The notes below the pieces were generated by a model. It was not told the origin of the DNA, did no database searches, and was given only the letters and a program-made list of their open reading frames with translations. Both the position numbers and the translations under genes were made by a program. Positions 26,920-34,592 of a DNA stretch of 64,000 bases are shown here, piece by piece; position 1 is the stretch's first letter; the number at the start of each line of letters is the position of its first letter. Source of the stretch: a bacterium (GTDB lineage: Bacteria > JAMCPX01); NCBI GenBank assembly GCA_021787665.1, contig JAJYLN010000008.1, positions 1 to 64,000 on the forward strand. Direction: 5' to 3'.

Positions 26920-28203
26920 ATGCTTGACATACGATTGCTGAGAGAGGAAAGGAAGCTCATCGAGGACGCCCTTGCCAAACGGGGCATGAACGTATCGTTG
27001 AAGGCCTTCTACGAGAAGGACTCGAAGAGACTCGAGCTGCTCAGGCAGGCGGAGGAGCTCAAGCACCGGAGGAACCTCATCTCGAAAGACATCGGCGTCA
27101 GGAGGGCGAAGTCCGAGGACACGGCAGTGCTCCTGCAGGAGGTAAAGTCGATAGGTACCGAAATAGACGGCATCCACAGCTCCCTGGATGTACTCGAGAA
27201 AGAGCTGAACGACTTCGTCCTGACCATTCCCAATGTTCCCCATGCGTCGGTCGTGTACGGCAGGAGCAGCGACGAAAACCCGGTAGTGAAGACGTGGGGC
27301 ACGAAAAAGGAGTTCTCCTTCACCCCGTACACCCATGACGAGCTGGCAGCGATCCTCGGGATCATCGATTTCGACCGGGGCGCTAAGATCGCATCGTCCG
27401 GTTTTTCCGTTTCTATCGGTTCCGGCGCAGCACTCGAGCGGGCGCTGATCAATTTTTTTCTCGACATTCATACCAGGGAACAGGGCTATACCGAGCTCTA
27501 TGTACCGTATGTCGTGAACGACGTGAGCATGACCGGCACCGGTCAGCTCCCGAAGTTCAAGGAGGATCTCTTCAAGATAGAGGGCGAGGAACTCTACCTG
27601 ATCCCGACGTCCGAGGTGCCGATCACGAACATCCATGCGAAGGAGATACTCGAGAAGCAGTTCCTACCGAGGTACTACACCGCATACTCGCCGTGCTTCA
27701 GGAAAGAGGCCGGCTCGTACGGGAAGGACACGAAGGGACTGATACGACAACACCAGTTCAACAAGGTGGAGATCGTCAAGCTCGTGGAGCCGGGGTCGTC
27801 GTACGACGAGCTGGAGTCTCTGCTGATCGATGCCGAGGAGCTGTTGAAGAGGCTGGAGCTCCACTACAGAGTCGTAAGCCTCTGTTCCGGGGACCTTGGT
27901 TTCTCCGCAGCAAAGACCTACGACATCGAGGTTTGGCTGCCGGGCCAGAATGAGTACCGGGAGATATCGTCGTGCAGCAACTTCGAGGACTTCCAGGCAC
28001 GGAGGGCAGGGATAAAGTACCGACCGGCAAAGGGAGGGAAGCCCGCGTACGTCCATACGCTCAATGGTTCCGGGCTCGCGGTGGGGAGAACGATCGTCGC
28101 CCTGCTTGAGAACTACCAGCAGGAAGACGAGAGCGTGGTTATTCCGGAAGCCTTGCGTCCCTACATGAACGGTGTTACTGTCTTGAAGCCCGCGAAAAAG
28201 TAA
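26920..28203 (+). CDS. serS: Seryl-tRNA synthetase
   Basis: A 427-residue class II synthetase that charges tRNA-Ser. The N-terminal long antiparallel coiled coil (about 25-105) grips the tRNA variable arm. The catalytic core has [10 protein letters not shown] (TxE motif), motif 2 [20 protein letters not shown] and motif 3 [19 protein letters not shown]. Length is typical. A tRNA-Ser gene lies 150 bp downstream on the same strand. The leader contains several hairpins. Confidence 0.96.
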   Translation: MLDIRLLREERKLIEDALAKRGMNVSLKAFYEKDSKRLELLRQAEELKHRRNLISKDIGVRRAKSEDTAVLLQEVKSIGTEIDGIHSSLDVLEKELNDFVLTIPNVPHASVVYGRSSDENPVVKTWGTKKEFSFTPYTHDELAAILGIIDFDRGAKIASSGFSVSIGSGAALERALINFFLDIHTREQGYTELYVPYVVNDVSMTGTGQLPKFKEDLFKIEGEELYLIPTSEVPITNIHAKEILEKQFLPRYYTAYSPCFRKEAGSYGKDTKGLIRQHQFNKVEIVKLVEPGSSYDELESLLIDAEELLKRLELHYRVVSLCSGDLGFSAAKTYDIEVWLPGQNEYREISSCSNFEDFQARRAGIKYRPAKGGKPAYVHTLNGSGLAVGRTIVALLENYQQEDESVVIPEALRPYMNGVTVLKPAKK

Positions 28204-28352
28204 GAAGGAGTTCTCCTTCCCTGCTGCAGACGGGCACATAGCCGAAGGATGGGTCGGGGACAAGGAGAGTTATGAGATTGTACCTCGCTATTTCGTAACT
28301 CCCGTTATTTCTGGTAACCGAAGAAGGATGACGCAGCAGTTTGTTACGACTT

Positions 28353-28439
28353 GGAGAGGTGGCCGAGAGGCTGAAGGCAACCGCCTGCTAAGCGGTTTTC
28401 GTCGAAAGGCGAACGTGAGTTCGAATCTCACCCTCTCCG
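28353..28439 (+). tRNA. tRNA-Ser (anticodon GCT)
   Basis: Acceptor strands GGAGAGG (28353-28359) and CCTCTCC (28432-28438) pair, with discriminator G as required by SerRS. The anticodon stem ACCGC/GCGGT holds the loop CTGCTAA, giving GCT (AGC/AGU codons). A long variable arm and the T-arm with GTTCGAATC are present. CCA is not encoded. Confidence 0.95.
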
Positions 28440-28470
28440 TATTTCACAGGACTTTAAAAGTTACGGAAAC

Positions 28471-28737
28471 GATGTCAGGTCTTGACAGGTGAATCAAGGG
28501 CCTTCATGGTGGTTTCCCAGCTCTCCTTGATCGTGAGTTCGACAACGAATCCGCAGGTCGGGGGTTCAAATCCCCCCGGGTGCTTGTGATCTTTCAAGGC
28601 GCCGATTCATCGTCCATTGCTTCTGCTCATGACGTCATATACGGCTCGAGGATAGTTTATTCGTAACGGTCGTTCCCTATCGACAATCTATCGTAACGTC
28701 ATTGCTGTGTCATGTCCAAATGTCAAGACCTGACATC
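28471..28737. mobile_element. 267-bp non-coding segment bounded by perfect 17-bp inverted repeats
   Basis: GATGTCAGGTCTTGACA (28471-28487) and its exact reverse complement TGTCAAGACCTGACATC (28721-28737) bound a segment without any credible gene. Inside are another inverted pair, ATCAAGG/CCTTGAT (28493-28531), and the 3' half of a tRNA-Arg (28545-28583). The layout suits a non-autonomous insertion or REP-like element that landed beside tRNA-Ser; no transposase is present. Everything from 28440 to about 28780 is accounted for by this segment. Confidence 0.5.
28545..28583 (+). pseudogene. 3' half of a tRNA-Arg(ACG)-like gene, candidate att remnant
   Basis: The text from ACGAATCCGC through the T-arm GGGGGTTCAAATCCCCC (28560-28576) to CGGGTGC (28577-28583) matches a tRNA-Arg from anticodon ACG to the acceptor 3' strand. 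The 5' half is missing: no GCACCCG acceptor strand or D-arm lies upstream. tRNA pieces running from the anticodon loop to the 3' end are the classic footprint of tyrosine-integrase attachment sites. Confidence 0.6.
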
Positions 28738-28781
28738 TTTCTTCTCTTATTAGGCGGTTATGTTTGACAGATCGGTAAAAC

Positions 28782-29130
28782 GAGGTTAAGCAGACCCTAC
28801 AGGGGATCGGTGTGACCGTGCATGAATATACACAGTGTGTAAAAGCAGGCAAGTGCACCAAGCCGGATAAGGGAAAAGGCTGTAACTGGGGAGTGCATGG
28901 CAATGGCAGGCAACGTGTGTAATTGGTGCAGCGATTGGTACGGTGCAAACTATTACAGCGGTTCTCCGGACCGAAACCCGCAGGGACCTGATAAACCGGA
29001 CAGTGGGAGAGCCCGCGTTTTGGGCGGGGGATCCTATGAAGGTAATCGTGTGCAACTTCGTACATCGTACCGCGGTAGCTACATGCCGGCCGGCGGTGAC
29101 GCCACCATTGGGTTCCGCTGCGTTCGTTAG
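28782..29130 (+). pseudogene. Internally deleted formylglycine-generating-enzyme (SUMF1) family gene
   Basis: One frame (about 28782-28896) reads VTVHEYTQCVKAGKCTKPD and ends near GKGCNWGV, matching the N-terminal part of an FGE-sulfatase domain. The next frame (28897-29130) continues with MAGNVCNWCSDWYG, GRARVLGGGSYEGN and IGFRCVR, the C-terminal part of the same domain. The middle of about 100 residues is absent and the two parts are out of frame, so this is the relic of a deletion, not a functional gene. The usual WEWCSDWYG has also become CNWCSDWYG. No start codon or ribosome-binding site is convincing. Confidence 0.7.
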
Positions 29131-29158
29131 CATGTACTGAGGAACTCCCTCAGTTGGA

Positions 29159-29827
29159 TTACAGGGCTGGCTTTATGTTATCGGGTGAGTTGGACCGGGG
29201 TGAGTTTACCCTCGATGAGACCGGGTATGCTTCAAGTTCTTCGGAGGGAAAGGGTTTCAGAAGCGCTTTCAGTATGTCCCTGTCATGGACTTCGGAGTTT
29301 AGCCATGGTGCAAAATCAGCATGGTGAAGAATGACGGGCATCCTATTATGAATCTGCGCCATTAGCTCGTTTGCATCGGTTGTGACAATGGTGGAGGTAC
29401 AGAGTCCCTCACCTTCAGGAGACTTCCAATAGTTATAGAGTCCTGTGAATGCCATAGGGACCCCGGACCTGAGACGTATATAATAAGGAATCTTCATCCC
29501 GGCCTGCCTCTGCCATTCATAATATCCATCAGCCACTACAAGGCATCGGGTCTTGAAAAAGGCTTCCCTATAGGATGTAAGTGAATCTATGGTTTCTGCC
29601 CGCGCATTTATCATAGCATAACCTGTTTTGGTATCCTTTGCCCAGGACGGAAGGAATCCCCATCGACTTAATAGCAGCCTGCTCTTATTGCCCTCATAGA
29701 CAACGATCGGGATGTTCTGGGCTGGAGCGACGTTGTAATTCGGAGCGAAGTCGCAGGCGACATCCTCAACATCGAAGAGCTTGGCGATTATTTCTATTTC
29801 GGAGTGGCAGTCATACCTTCCGCACAT
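29159..29827 (-). CDS. yedK: SOS-response-associated peptidase / abasic-site DNA-protein crosslinker (YedK/HMCES family)
   Basis: A 222-residue SRAP protein that covalently caps abasic sites in single-stranded DNA through its Cys2. After removal of Met1 the N-terminus is CGRYD; further active-site residues are Asn in PNYNVAPAQ, Glu in GYYEW and His in HNRMPVIL. It is transcribed away from the lexA-like gene, and a perfect SOS box lies in the shared 67-bp promoter region, so DNA-damage induction is expected. Its base composition is less GC-rich than that of the flanking housekeeping genes. Confidence 0.92.
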   Translation of the reverse strand: MCGRYDCHSEIEIIAKLFDVEDVACDFAPNYNVAPAQNIPIVVYEGNKSRLLLSRWGFLPSWAKDTKTGYAMINARAETIDSLTSYREAFFKTRCLVVADGYYEWQRQAGMKIPYYIRLRSGVPMAFTGLYNYWKSPEGEGLCTSTIVTTDANELMAQIHNRMPVILHHADFAPWLNSEVHDRDILKALLKPFPSEELEAYPVSSRVNSPRSNSPDNIKPAL

Positions 29828-29868
29828 GAAGGGATAATACCATAAGGGAAGGGTAAAGAATATACTTC

Positions 29869-29897
29869 TTGACAGCGAACGATCGTTCGCCTATATG
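29869..29897 (+). promoter_or_regulatory. Promoter with embedded perfect SOS box of the GAAC-N4-GTTC type
   Basis: TTGACA (29869-29874) and TATATG (29892-29897) with a 17-bp spacer flank the 16-bp perfect palindrome GCGAACGATCGTTCGC (29875-29890), which contains CGAAC-N4-GTTCG. This is the LexA/DinR box known from Bacillus and Actinobacteria, not the E. coli CTGT-N8-ACAG box. It fills the spacer exactly, so repressor binding should block the promoter. The divergent yedK probably shares it. Confidence 0.75.
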
Positions 29898-29903
29898 ACG
29901 TCT

Positions 29904-30497
29904 ATGCCCAAAAGGACACCGAAAGAAGAGCTTCAGAATCGCATCAAGGAGATAGAGCGATTCTACTATAAGAACGGCAGGATGCCGAGCTATGCGGAGA
30001 TCGGGGATTTGCTCGGCTTTCGCTCAAAGGATTCCACATTCAAACTCGTAGGAAAACTCGAAAAGCTCAAGGTCATCATCCGGGACAAGACCGGCAGACT
30101 CATTCCACGGTCTCTTGCCATGCCGGTGAAGGTGCTCGGTACAGTAGAGGCCGGGTTCCCAAGTCCTGCTGAGGAAGAGCTGATCGATACCCTATCGCTT
30201 GACGATCTATTGATTAAAAACCGGGAGGCTACCTTTCTTTTAAAGGTATCCGGCGATTCCATGAAGGACGCAGGCATCATGCCGGGGGATATGGTGATCG
30301 TGGATCGGGGAGTGGCCCCCAAGAGCGGACAGATCGTTATTGCACAGATCGACGGTGCATGGACGATGAAGTATCTAGAAAAACGCGGAGATGCCTTTTA
30401 CCTTGTTGCGGCGAACGAAAAATATAAGCCTATTCGGCCCAAGGATGAATTGAAAATTGCCGGTGTCGTTACGGCGGTAGTACGGAAATACCTGTAG
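29904..30497 (+). CDS. lexA: LexA-like SOS repressor (S24 autopeptidase)
   Basis: A 197-residue protein (200 if the ATG at 29895 is used, but that codon overlaps the -10 box; ATG 29904 would give a nearly leaderless message). An N-terminal helix-turn-helix (SYAEIGDLLGFRSKDSTFKLVGKLEKL) is followed by the S24 domain: cleavage site Ala-Gly in VEAGFPSPAEE, nucleophile Ser in SGDSM and general-base Lys in WTMKYL. It should repress its own promoter, yedK and the adjacent polymerase. It could be a second, module-specific LexA rather than the genome's only one. Confidence 0.85.
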   Translation: MPKRTPKEELQNRIKEIERFYYKNGRMPSYAEIGDLLGFRSKDSTFKLVGKLEKLKVIIRDKTGRLIPRSLAMPVKVLGTVEAGFPSPAEEELIDTLSLDDLLIKNREATFLLKVSGDSMKDAGIMPGDMVIVDRGVAPKSGQIVIAQIDGAWTMKYLEKRGDAFYLVAANEKYKPIRPKDELKIAGVVTAVVRKYL

Positions 30498-30531
30498 CCT
30501 TTTGCGAGATCATCACCGTGGAGGTATCTGC

Positions 30532-31845
30532 ATGGATAATCGGCCCATGACCATTTCATCCTTTCCTCAGGCTATAATGCATATCGACGTGGACGCCTTT
30601 TTTGCGTCCTGTGAGCAGGCCATTCACCCCGAGCTTAAGGGCAAGCCTGTGATAACGGGGAAGGAGCGGGGCATCGTCGCTGCCGCAAGCTACGAAGCCA
30701 AAGCACGGGGTGTACAGCGGGGCATGCGCTTGTTTGAGGTTAGGAAGGTATGTCCGGATTGCATTGTCCTCCCTTCAGATTACGAGACCTACAGCCTATT
30801 TTCAGTCAGGATGTTTGAGATAGTGAGACGCTTTTCCCCTGATGTCGAAGAATACAGTATCGACGAAGCCTTTGTCGATTTGACAGGACTGCGAAGGAGC
30901 TTTCACGGTTCTTATGAATCAATTGCCGAGAAGATGCGCAAGACGATAGAGGCCGAGCTTGGAATCACGGTGTCCGCCGGGGTGAGCTTGAGCAAGGTGC
31001 TTGCAAAGATAGCGTCTCAGTACAACAAACCCAACGGATTAACCGTGATACCAGGCAGAGAGATTCACCGGTATCTTGAAAAACTACCTGTGGAGAAGGT
31101 ATGGGGGATTGGCCCGAATACTACGGCATTTCTCAAAAAGCACAGGATAGTCACGGCCCTTCAGTTCGTCAGACAAGAACAGGCCTGGGTAGACAGATAC
31201 CTGTCCAAGCCCTATAGGGAAATATGGCATGAACTCAACGGCAGAAGCGTTTATCCTGTAGTTGCAGAAGCAAAGGAGGGCTATCAGTCTATCAGTAAGG
31301 CGAAGACCTTTACCCCTGCCTCGGCGGATCAAGCGTTTGTCTTTGCCCAGCTATCGAAGAACCTTGAAAATGCCTGTATCAAGGCAAGAAGGTACCGGTT
31401 GGCGGCTACACGGCTTATTATCTTTTTAAGGAAACAGGATTTCACAAGCAGGGGGGTAGAAATCAAGCTGAGCAAGCCGAGCGCCTACCCGATTGAGTTG
31501 TTTGAGCTTTTGAGAAGGGGGTTTGAGCAGTCCTTTGGACCGGGCAAGCTTTACCGCCAGACTGGCGTTGTGCTTGCCGGGCTGGTCCCGGAGAGCAGGA
31601 TACAGTACGACCTGTTTGAGGATACAACGAGGATAGAGAAGATGTCGAAGATATACGGGAGCCTTGACCAGATAGCACAGAGGTACGGGAAGTACACGAT
31701 ACAGCATGGCGCGAGTTTGCCCACGAGGCTTCAGACGCAGCATGAAGGTGAACGTGGCGATGTCCCTGTGAGAAAGACCTCATTGCTCAAAGGCGAGAAC
31801 CTACGGCAGAGACTGGGCATGCCGATGCTGCATATTAAGATTTGA
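30532..31845 (+). CDS. dinB: Y-family translesion DNA polymerase (DinB/Pol IV-like)
   Basis: A 437-residue polymerase. ATG 30532 has GTGGAGG upstream and is preferred to the track's TTG at 30502. Catalytic and palm motifs are HIDVDAFFASCEQ, YEAKARGVQRGM and YSIDEAFVDLTG; GVSLSKVLAKIAS and GIGPNT mark the thumb. QYDLF near residue 365 fits a beta-clamp-binding pentapeptide. It directly follows the lexA-like gene, making an SOS-induced mutagenesis pair that looks like umuDC in layout. The C-terminal tail ends in LHIKI. Confidence 0.88.
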   Translation: MDNRPMTISSFPQAIMHIDVDAFFASCEQAIHPELKGKPVITGKERGIVAAASYEAKARGVQRGMRLFEVRKVCPDCIVLPSDYETYSLFSVRMFEIVRRFSPDVEEYSIDEAFVDLTGLRRSFHGSYESIAEKMRKTIEAELGITVSAGVSLSKVLAKIASQYNKPNGLTVIPGREIHRYLEKLPVEKVWGIGPNTTAFLKKHRIVTALQFVRQEQAWVDRYLSKPYREIWHELNGRSVYPVVAEAKEGYQSISKAKTFTPASADQAFVFAQLSKNLENACIKARRYRLAATRLIIFLRKQDFTSRGVEIKLSKPSAYPIELFELLRRGFEQSFGPGKLYRQTGVVLAGLVPESRIQYDLFEDTTRIEKMSKIYGSLDQIAQRYGKYTIQHGASLPTRLQTQHEGERGDVPVRKTSLLKGENLRQRLGMPMLHIKI

Positions 31846-31895
31846 AGGCGATTTATTGCCTGTAGATTAATAACCGATACGCAGTATGCGGCCCT

Positions 31896-32888
31896 TCAGG
31901 ACTTCCCTTTCGTATTTTCAACGACCCATTCCCCGATCACCTTTATCGCCTCTTCGTAGGGTACCCGTGTCTTCCAGCCGAGCTCGGTCTTTGCCCTGGT
32001 GGTATCCACGTCGAGGTCCCTGCCCAGTACCGCGACAGCGGCCCTCGTTGCCGGCGGCCTGACATTGAACGGCGCGTACAACCTCTCCGAGATACCCGCA
32101 GCTATCCATGCGAGTCTGAACGGCACGCTGAACAGGGGCCTTTTGCCGACGATCTTTCCGAGGTCTGTCAGATAGCGTGCCCAGGTGACGTCATAGTCGT
32201 CCCTAAAGAAATAGGTCCTGTTCTTTGCAACGTCACGTGTGCTGGCCAGGAGGATGCCGTCGACCAGGTTCTCCACGTAGACAAGGCTGGCGCTATACCG
32301 GCCGTGGTCGATAAGGGGCACGGCGGACCGCTTCAGCCTTTCCGCCACGTCCTTTACCCATATGCTTCCAGGGCCGATGACGTTCGACGGTCTGATTATC
32401 GTATAGATGAGGCTCTGTCGTCTGTGGTAGTCTTTTACAATTTCCTCGGCTTCGAGCTTCGCGTCGCCGTACGGGATGCCGGTCTTGTATGCGGGGTCGT
32501 CTTCCTTCACGCCTTTGAGGTGCCTTCCCATACCGCATGCACAGAACGAGCTGATGTATACGAGCCGGGACACCTTTCCAGCACATTCACGGATCAGGTT
32601 GTCCGTGGCCTCCACGATTGCCGCGTGGAACACCTTTTCGGGACCCCAATCGGTCACACGGCCGGCAAGGTGAAAGACCGTGTCAATGCTGTCTGCTATT
32701 CCCCGGATAGTGTCGGGCCTTGTCAGGTCCCCGGTCACGATCTCTGCGCCTATGGCCGCGATGTGCCTGACGTCCTCTCCGGGAAATGCAAGGGCACGAA
32801 TGGCATAGCCGTTTTCCGATAGTTTCCTGCACAGGAACGAGCCGATAAAGCCCCCCGCGCCGGTTACCAATACCTTTTGCCTGTTCAT
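31896..32888 (-). CDS. NAD-dependent epimerase/dehydratase, extended SDR family
   Basis: A 330-residue extended short-chain dehydrogenase. The Rossmann motif is VTGAGGFIGSFL, the active-site Tyr-Lys pair is YGDAK, and IRPSNVIGPG is the usual post-catalytic strand. Overall it resembles the 3-beta-HSD/dihydroflavonol-reductase branch acting on sterol, terpenoid or nucleotide-sugar substrates; the substrate cannot be assigned. It is transcribed opposite to the polymerase and looks more GC-rich than it, so it may mark the end of the accessory stretch. Confidence 0.83.
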   Translation of the reverse strand: MNRQKVLVTGAGGFIGSFLCRKLSENGYAIRALAFPGEDVRHIAAIGAEIVTGDLTRPDTIRGIADSIDTVFHLAGRVTDWGPEKVFHAAIVEATDNLIRECAGKVSRLVYISSFCACGMGRHLKGVKEDDPAYKTGIPYGDAKLEAEEIVKDYHRRQSLIYTIIRPSNVIGPGSIWVKDVAERLKRSAVPLIDHGRYSASLVYVENLVDGILLASTRDVAKNRTYFFRDDYDVTWARYLTDLGKIVGKRPLFSVPFRLAWIAAGISERLYAPFNVRPPATRAAVAVLGRDLDVDTTRAKTELGWKTRVPYEEAIKVIGEWVVENTKGKS

Positions 32889-33109
32889 TATTGCGGGCGG
32901 ATTAATCGAACTTTAGTGCGCCGGGAGGGGGCGGCTTTTTCTGCTCCGTGATCCTTTCCCCGCTTTTGCTGCAAAAAGTGATCCTGTTCCTGACGTCGTT
33001 CAATGATAAGTGCCGGAAACTGCTCGAAAAGGCTGATCCTCAGGAGGACTGATCGTATCTCCTTTCTCCGGTTGGTCGAGTCATCGATTATCAATGTGCT
33101 TAACGACAT
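32888..33109 (-). pseudogene. Truncated response-regulator receiver remnant
   Basis: MSLSTLIIDDSTNRRKEIRS opens like a CheY-type receiver domain, with the acidic pair DD, and continues through helix 1 (LLRISLFEQF). After that the frame loses receiver features: the phospho-acceptor Asp and the Thr/Lys positions are missing. A second frame at the same place reads on to its own stop, which suggests a deletion or frameshift fusion. It ends at the first base of the SDR gene. The track ORF starts at 33157. The whole 32889-33269 stretch contains no other gene that I can see. Confidence 0.45.
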
Positions 33110-33269
33110 CCACATGCCTTCCGGGCCTTCCATCGCACGATAGAGACGTCCTGTCAAGGAATAGCCTCATACCGCTTCCTCTATTTCTACCGTGTAAACC
33201 GTGTTGTGGCAGGTGTCGCCAAGGTTCAGGAAAACAGGCCTTTGGCCGTCGCGACATACGTCGATTCAA

Positions 33270-33323
33270 TTTAACTGAAATTTACACCACGGTTATACGG
33301 CGTTTATACGCAAAAACTATAGT
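33270..33323 (+). promoter_or_regulatory. PHO-box-like promoter: four consecutive 11-bp repeats plus -10
   Basis: TTTAACTGAAA (33270), TTTACACCACG (33281), GTTATACGGCG (33292) and TTTATACGCAA (33303) follow each other without gaps, each opening with a TTTAYA-like hexamer. Such 11-bp direct repeats are the PhoB/PhoP recognition pattern. TATAGT (33318-33323) is a suitable -10, and the last repeat sits near the -35 position, as in activator-dependent promoters. Downstream are a porin and pstS, which supports phosphate control. Confidence 0.7.
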
Positions 33324-33377
33324 GGCATCATGGAGAAGATAGGAAAGGCAAAAAACAAAAAAAGGAGAGAGGAAAAA

Positions 33378-34550
33378 ATGAAAAAACGGATAAAGAGTAT
33401 TTTCACGATTGGCGGTACAGCCGTCATGCTGGGATTGGCAGGAACTGCGTCGTATGGGTACCAGATCAATGACCATTTGAACGTCGGCGTAAAGGCCTAC
33501 CTCAATGCGATGGAAGCGTCCGGGGACCACTTTGACGCATCGAAGGTGGGGCAGGCACAGGCGGATACCAACAGCTCCAATGCGGACGGGGCAAGGCTGT
33601 CGAGGGCATACCTTGCTCTCGTTGGAAAAATAAACGATGAGTTTTCCGGCAAGTTTGTCCTTGATGAGGCAATGACTGACCCGAGCGTATCGAACGGGAG
33701 GGGTAATGTATTCGTCAAATACCTCTATGGCATCTTTACGCCGGTAAAGAACCTTGCCCTGCGGTTCGGTCTTTCGGAGACGCCGTGGATACCGTATGAA
33801 GAAGGGATATGGGGCTACCGGTTCGTTTCGGAGACAGGGCCGGATTACGAGGGGTTCATGCCTTCCAGCGATTTGGGGATAGCGGTCGTCGGCAGCCTCT
33901 TCCATAAGCTCATCGAATACCATGTTATGGGATCGAACGGAGAGGGCTATCAGGCGACGCAGAACGGGAGGGGCTATGCAGCGGCGGCACGGATAGCATT
34001 GAACATCAAACCGATCATCTTTAATATATTCGGCATGGACGAGAGTATGCACAACGGTGTGCCTGACTACAACCCGAAGCGCGCGATAGTCATGCTCACC
34101 TTTACGAACAGCCTGCTGACGCTGTCCGGCGACTGGATGTGGGCAGACGACCATGTGACACCGGCGGATGCAGGTAAGGCGAAGTTCAACCACGGATACG
34201 GCTACGAGTTCTTCGGTTTCCTGCGTATACCAGGCGAAGAGAAATTGAGGGTATTTGCCAGATACCTTGACATGAAGCCGAATGGGAGCGACTCAAATCT
34301 CCCGGTAAGTGGTACGGTGGCACCGACCGCGAGCCTCGGTCCCTCGAACCTGTACTCGACTGAGCTGTACAAGTTTGTGGCTACTTCCGAGAACACCTGG
34401 GCGCTCGCCGGCATTAGCTACGACATCACAAAGCATGTAATCGCGGCTCTGGACTATAACCTGTTCACGATGCAGGGCTACGACCTGTCCAAGAACAAGG
34501 CGTCGTTCCGTGATAACGCCGTGGCACTGAATCTGAGGCTGGCGTTTTAA
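33378..34550 (+). CDS. Outer-membrane porin, probably phosphate-starvation induced
   Basis: A 390-residue precursor. ATG 33378 has AAAGGAGAGAGG upstream and opens a normal signal peptide (MKKRIKSIFTIGG...ASYGY); the track's 33330 start would add a charged 16-residue leader. The mature part is beta-strand-rich and ends in LNLRLAF with C-terminal Phe, typical of porins. It lies between PHO-box-like repeats and pstS, so it may admit phosphate or phosphorylated solutes as OprP does; sequence alone does not prove that selectivity. Confidence 0.75.
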   Translation: MKKRIKSIFTIGGTAVMLGLAGTASYGYQINDHLNVGVKAYLNAMEASGDHFDASKVGQAQADTNSSNADGARLSRAYLALVGKINDEFSGKFVLDEAMTDPSVSNGRGNVFVKYLYGIFTPVKNLALRFGLSETPWIPYEEGIWGYRFVSETGPDYEGFMPSSDLGIAVVGSLFHKLIEYHVMGSNGEGYQATQNGRGYAAAARIALNIKPIIFNIFGMDESMHNGVPDYNPKRAIVMLTFTNSLLTLSGDWMWADDHVTPADAGKAKFNHGYGYEFFGFLRIPGEEKLRVFARYLDMKPNGSDSNLPVSGTVAPTASLGPSNLYSTELYKFVATSENTWALAGISYDITKHVIAALDYNLFTMQGYDLSKNKASFRDNAVALNLRLAF

Positions 34551-34569
34551 ACCGGGTCTGCATAGCAAC

Positions 34570-34589
34570 CTTATACGAGGAGGTATAAG
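34570..34589 (+). promoter_or_regulatory. Hairpin displaying the pstS Shine-Dalgarno sequence in its loop
   Basis: CTTATAC-GAGGAG-GTATAAG is a perfect 7-bp stem whose 6-nt loop is the purine-rich ribosome-binding core, four bases before the pstS ATG. The stem could fold in the porin-pstS message and adjust pstS translation or mRNA stability. Confidence 0.5.
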
Positions 34590-34592
34590 AAT

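Noticed and set aside
28204-28219. GAAGGAG-TT-CTCCTTC hairpin after serS as a terminator
   Set aside because: The 2-nt loop is strained and there is no T-run.
28897-29130. Intact small gene for an FGE-like protein
   Set aside because: Only the C-terminal part of the domain; the upstream frame holds the N-terminal part, showing a deleted gene.
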